Assembly (NCBI GenBank): GCA_947474995.1 | Contig: CANJNJ010000018.1 | Location: 1-49,738 of the forward strand | Direction of reading: 5' to 3' | Source of the DNA: Opitutaceae bacterium | Lineage (GTDB): Bacteria > Verrucomicrobiota > Verrucomicrobiia > Opitutales > Opitutaceae | Length of the DNA: 49,738 nucleotides | Shown here: one piece after another, positions 48,884 through 49,738 of the stretch | How the letters are laid out: every line of letters begins with the position of its first letter | How positions within the stretch are numbered: position 1 is the stretch's first letter | Notes under the pieces: generated by a model | The model's database searches: none | What the model was told of the DNA's origin: nothing | The model's input: the letters and a program-made list of their open reading frames with translations, nothing else | Position numbers and translations under genes: made by a program

Positions 48884-49569
48884 GCTCGTTCGCTGGCCGA
48901 ACGCGTGCCCTTGCGCGAGAACACCACCAACGGTCGCCGGGCGAGGAGACTCAGCAGCACGGGCAGGAAACACAGCATGAAGGCACTGATCGAGGCCTCG
49001 GCATCCCAGTCCCGAAAGAAGAGGGCAAACGAAGTCATGACGATCGCGTACATCAGGAGAAACGACTTTGCCCCATTAATCATCGGATTCAGGGCCCAAA
49101 TCAGCGTGAAGCTCAAAAACGCACCCCAGGTTGTGCACAGGCTCAGCGAGAGGCCGCCGAGGTAAAAAATCGGCGCAAAAAAAGTGACGTGATGGCGTTC
49201 GTAGCGCGTCGTCTGGATGGCAAGACCGAGAAAAAGAATCGCCAGCTTGATGGTCTCCACGCCCCAGAGCGGCAGGGCATTGTCCCCCGGAGCCGGGGCA
49301 ATGCTGGGGAAAATATCCATGCCTCCCATGATCGCCAGGCTACCCACGCCACCCCGCAGCAGGTCGAAGTAATTTCGAATCTTCGAAAACTCGCGGGAGA
49401 AACTAATCCGAGGATCACCGGACTCGCGCTGATTGGACGGGTCGTCGATTCCGGGAATCAAGGGAGTCTTGCGTCGACGGCTCCCAATCGTTTTGCCCAA
49501 GCGCATCCATTGGCGGGGAAACCACAGCAGGAGCAGCCCGAAAAGCAGCAGGGGAAGATCGACGGTCAT
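48880..49569 (-). CDS. multi-pass membrane protein of unknown function
   Basis: The 229-residue protein has an ATG at 49569. The N-terminal anchor (DLPLLLFGLLLLWFP) is followed by a charged loop (RRRKTPLIPGIDDPSNQRES) and about five further hydrophobic helices (VETIKLAILFLGLAIQ, FYLGGLSLSLCTTWGAFL, SFLLMYAIVMTSFALFF, ISAFMLCFLPVLLSLLA). I do not recognise the family. Its stop overlaps the menA start by four bases, so the two are translationally coupled. A link to the quinone pathway is possible but not shown. Confidence 0.75.
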   Translation of the reverse strand: MTVDLPLLLFGLLLLWFPRQWMRLGKTIGSRRRKTPLIPGIDDPSNQRESGDPRISFSREFSKIRNYFDLLRGGVGSLAIMGGMDIFPSIAPAPGDNALPLWGVETIKLAILFLGLAIQTTRYERHHVTFFAPIFYLGGLSLSLCTTWGAFLSFTLIWALNPMINGAKSFLLMYAIVMTSFALFFRDWDAEASISAFMLCFLPVLLSLLARRPLVVFSRKGTRSASERA

Positions 49570-49605
49570 GGGGACGCAGTGAGGAAGCAGGCCCGGCCGG
49601 GGCTG

Positions 49606-49738
49606 TCAAAGTTTCGGTGAAGGTTGAAAGCGCCTTGCTTCCGGAACGGCGAGGTCCGCTTCGAGATCACGAATTCGTCCCAAAACCACGTCCGCGCCCG
49701 CCGCTTCATCCTGCGTGGGCAACTGCGGATACAGCCGA
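49606..49738 (-). CDS. C-terminal end of an unidentified gene (partial)
   Basis: The minus strand is open from the window edge to a TGA at 49606-49608. The last residues read RLYPQLPTQDEAAGADVVLG, then RIRDLEADLAVPEARRFQP and SPKL. Charged, helix-like composition and codon use fit coding DNA. It is too short to assign. It lies 36 bp upstream of the membrane-protein gene, so it may belong to the same operon as menA. Confidence 0.5.
   Translation of the reverse strand, partial: RLYPQLPTQDEAAGADVVLGRIRDLEADLAVPEARRFQPSPKL

Noticed and set aside
1-49738. CRISPR arrays, rRNA, tRNA or intact insertion sequences
   Set aside because: No regularly spaced repeats, no ribosomal or transfer RNA signatures, and no transposase gene were found. 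The repeats seen are short palindromes at gene borders.

Overview
The window is GC-rich, gene-dense DNA from a Gram-negative bacterium. The outer-membrane and periplasmic content (LptD, a TonB-dependent receptor, Tat and Sec exported enzymes, PQQ dehydrogenase), a decayed PEP-CTERM gene, DUF3299, Gfo/Idh/MocA and formamidase families, and many dispersed palindromic repeats at gene ends suggest the phylum Verrucomicrobiota, most likely Opitutaceae. This placement is inferred from gene content; no 16S rRNA, tRNA or CRISPR is visible.

Layout. 1-7.4 kb: three exported proteins of unknown function, a D-2-hydroxyacid dehydrogenase and a large AsmA-like protein. 7.4-11.5 kb: an HD-domain protein, a Tat-exported Gfo/Idh/MocA oxidoreductase preceded by two near-identical 46-bp palindromic repeats, two decayed genes (a doubly frameshifted PEP-CTERM protein and an ankyrin/cytochrome remnant) and a YafQ-type toxin-antitoxin pair. 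11.5-21 kb: gpmI, an operon of a PQQ dehydrogenase-cytochrome c lipoprotein with a Tat-exported epoxide-hydrolase-like enzyme, a lipocalin-like protein, a PhoD-like phosphatase, and hemH. 21-29 kb: a hybrid histidine kinase, a SulP transporter, ruvC, a TauE/SafE permease overlapping recF, and gmhA. 29-36.4 kb: a TonB-dependent receptor, three tandem exported acetamidase/formamidase paralogs (one interrupted by an in-frame amber codon) and a divergent DUF3299 gene. 36.7-49.7 kb: small exported proteins, a NUP-family protein, a cyclophilin, glgB divergent from lptD, an RsmB-like methyltransferase, scpA with a small basic partner, trxA, and menA overlapping a membrane-protein gene.

The most interesting part is 29-36.4 kb. 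The TonB receptor and the DUF3299 gene share about 100 bp of nearly gapless upstream sequence centred on a sigma-54 -24/-12 promoter (TGGCAC-N5-TTGCT upstream of DUF3299). A weaker version lies upstream of the amidase operon. Exported ammonia-releasing amidases, an outer-membrane importer and RpoN-type promoters together suggest a nitrogen-responsive envelope system for amide use. A second coherent unit is the PQQ dehydrogenase plus exported epoxide hydrolase, which could convert epoxides to diols and oxidise them in the periplasm.

The window also carries several families of short inverted repeats at gene boundaries. Some abut or supply stop codons, and two perfect hairpins sit directly against the start codons of hemH and gpmI.
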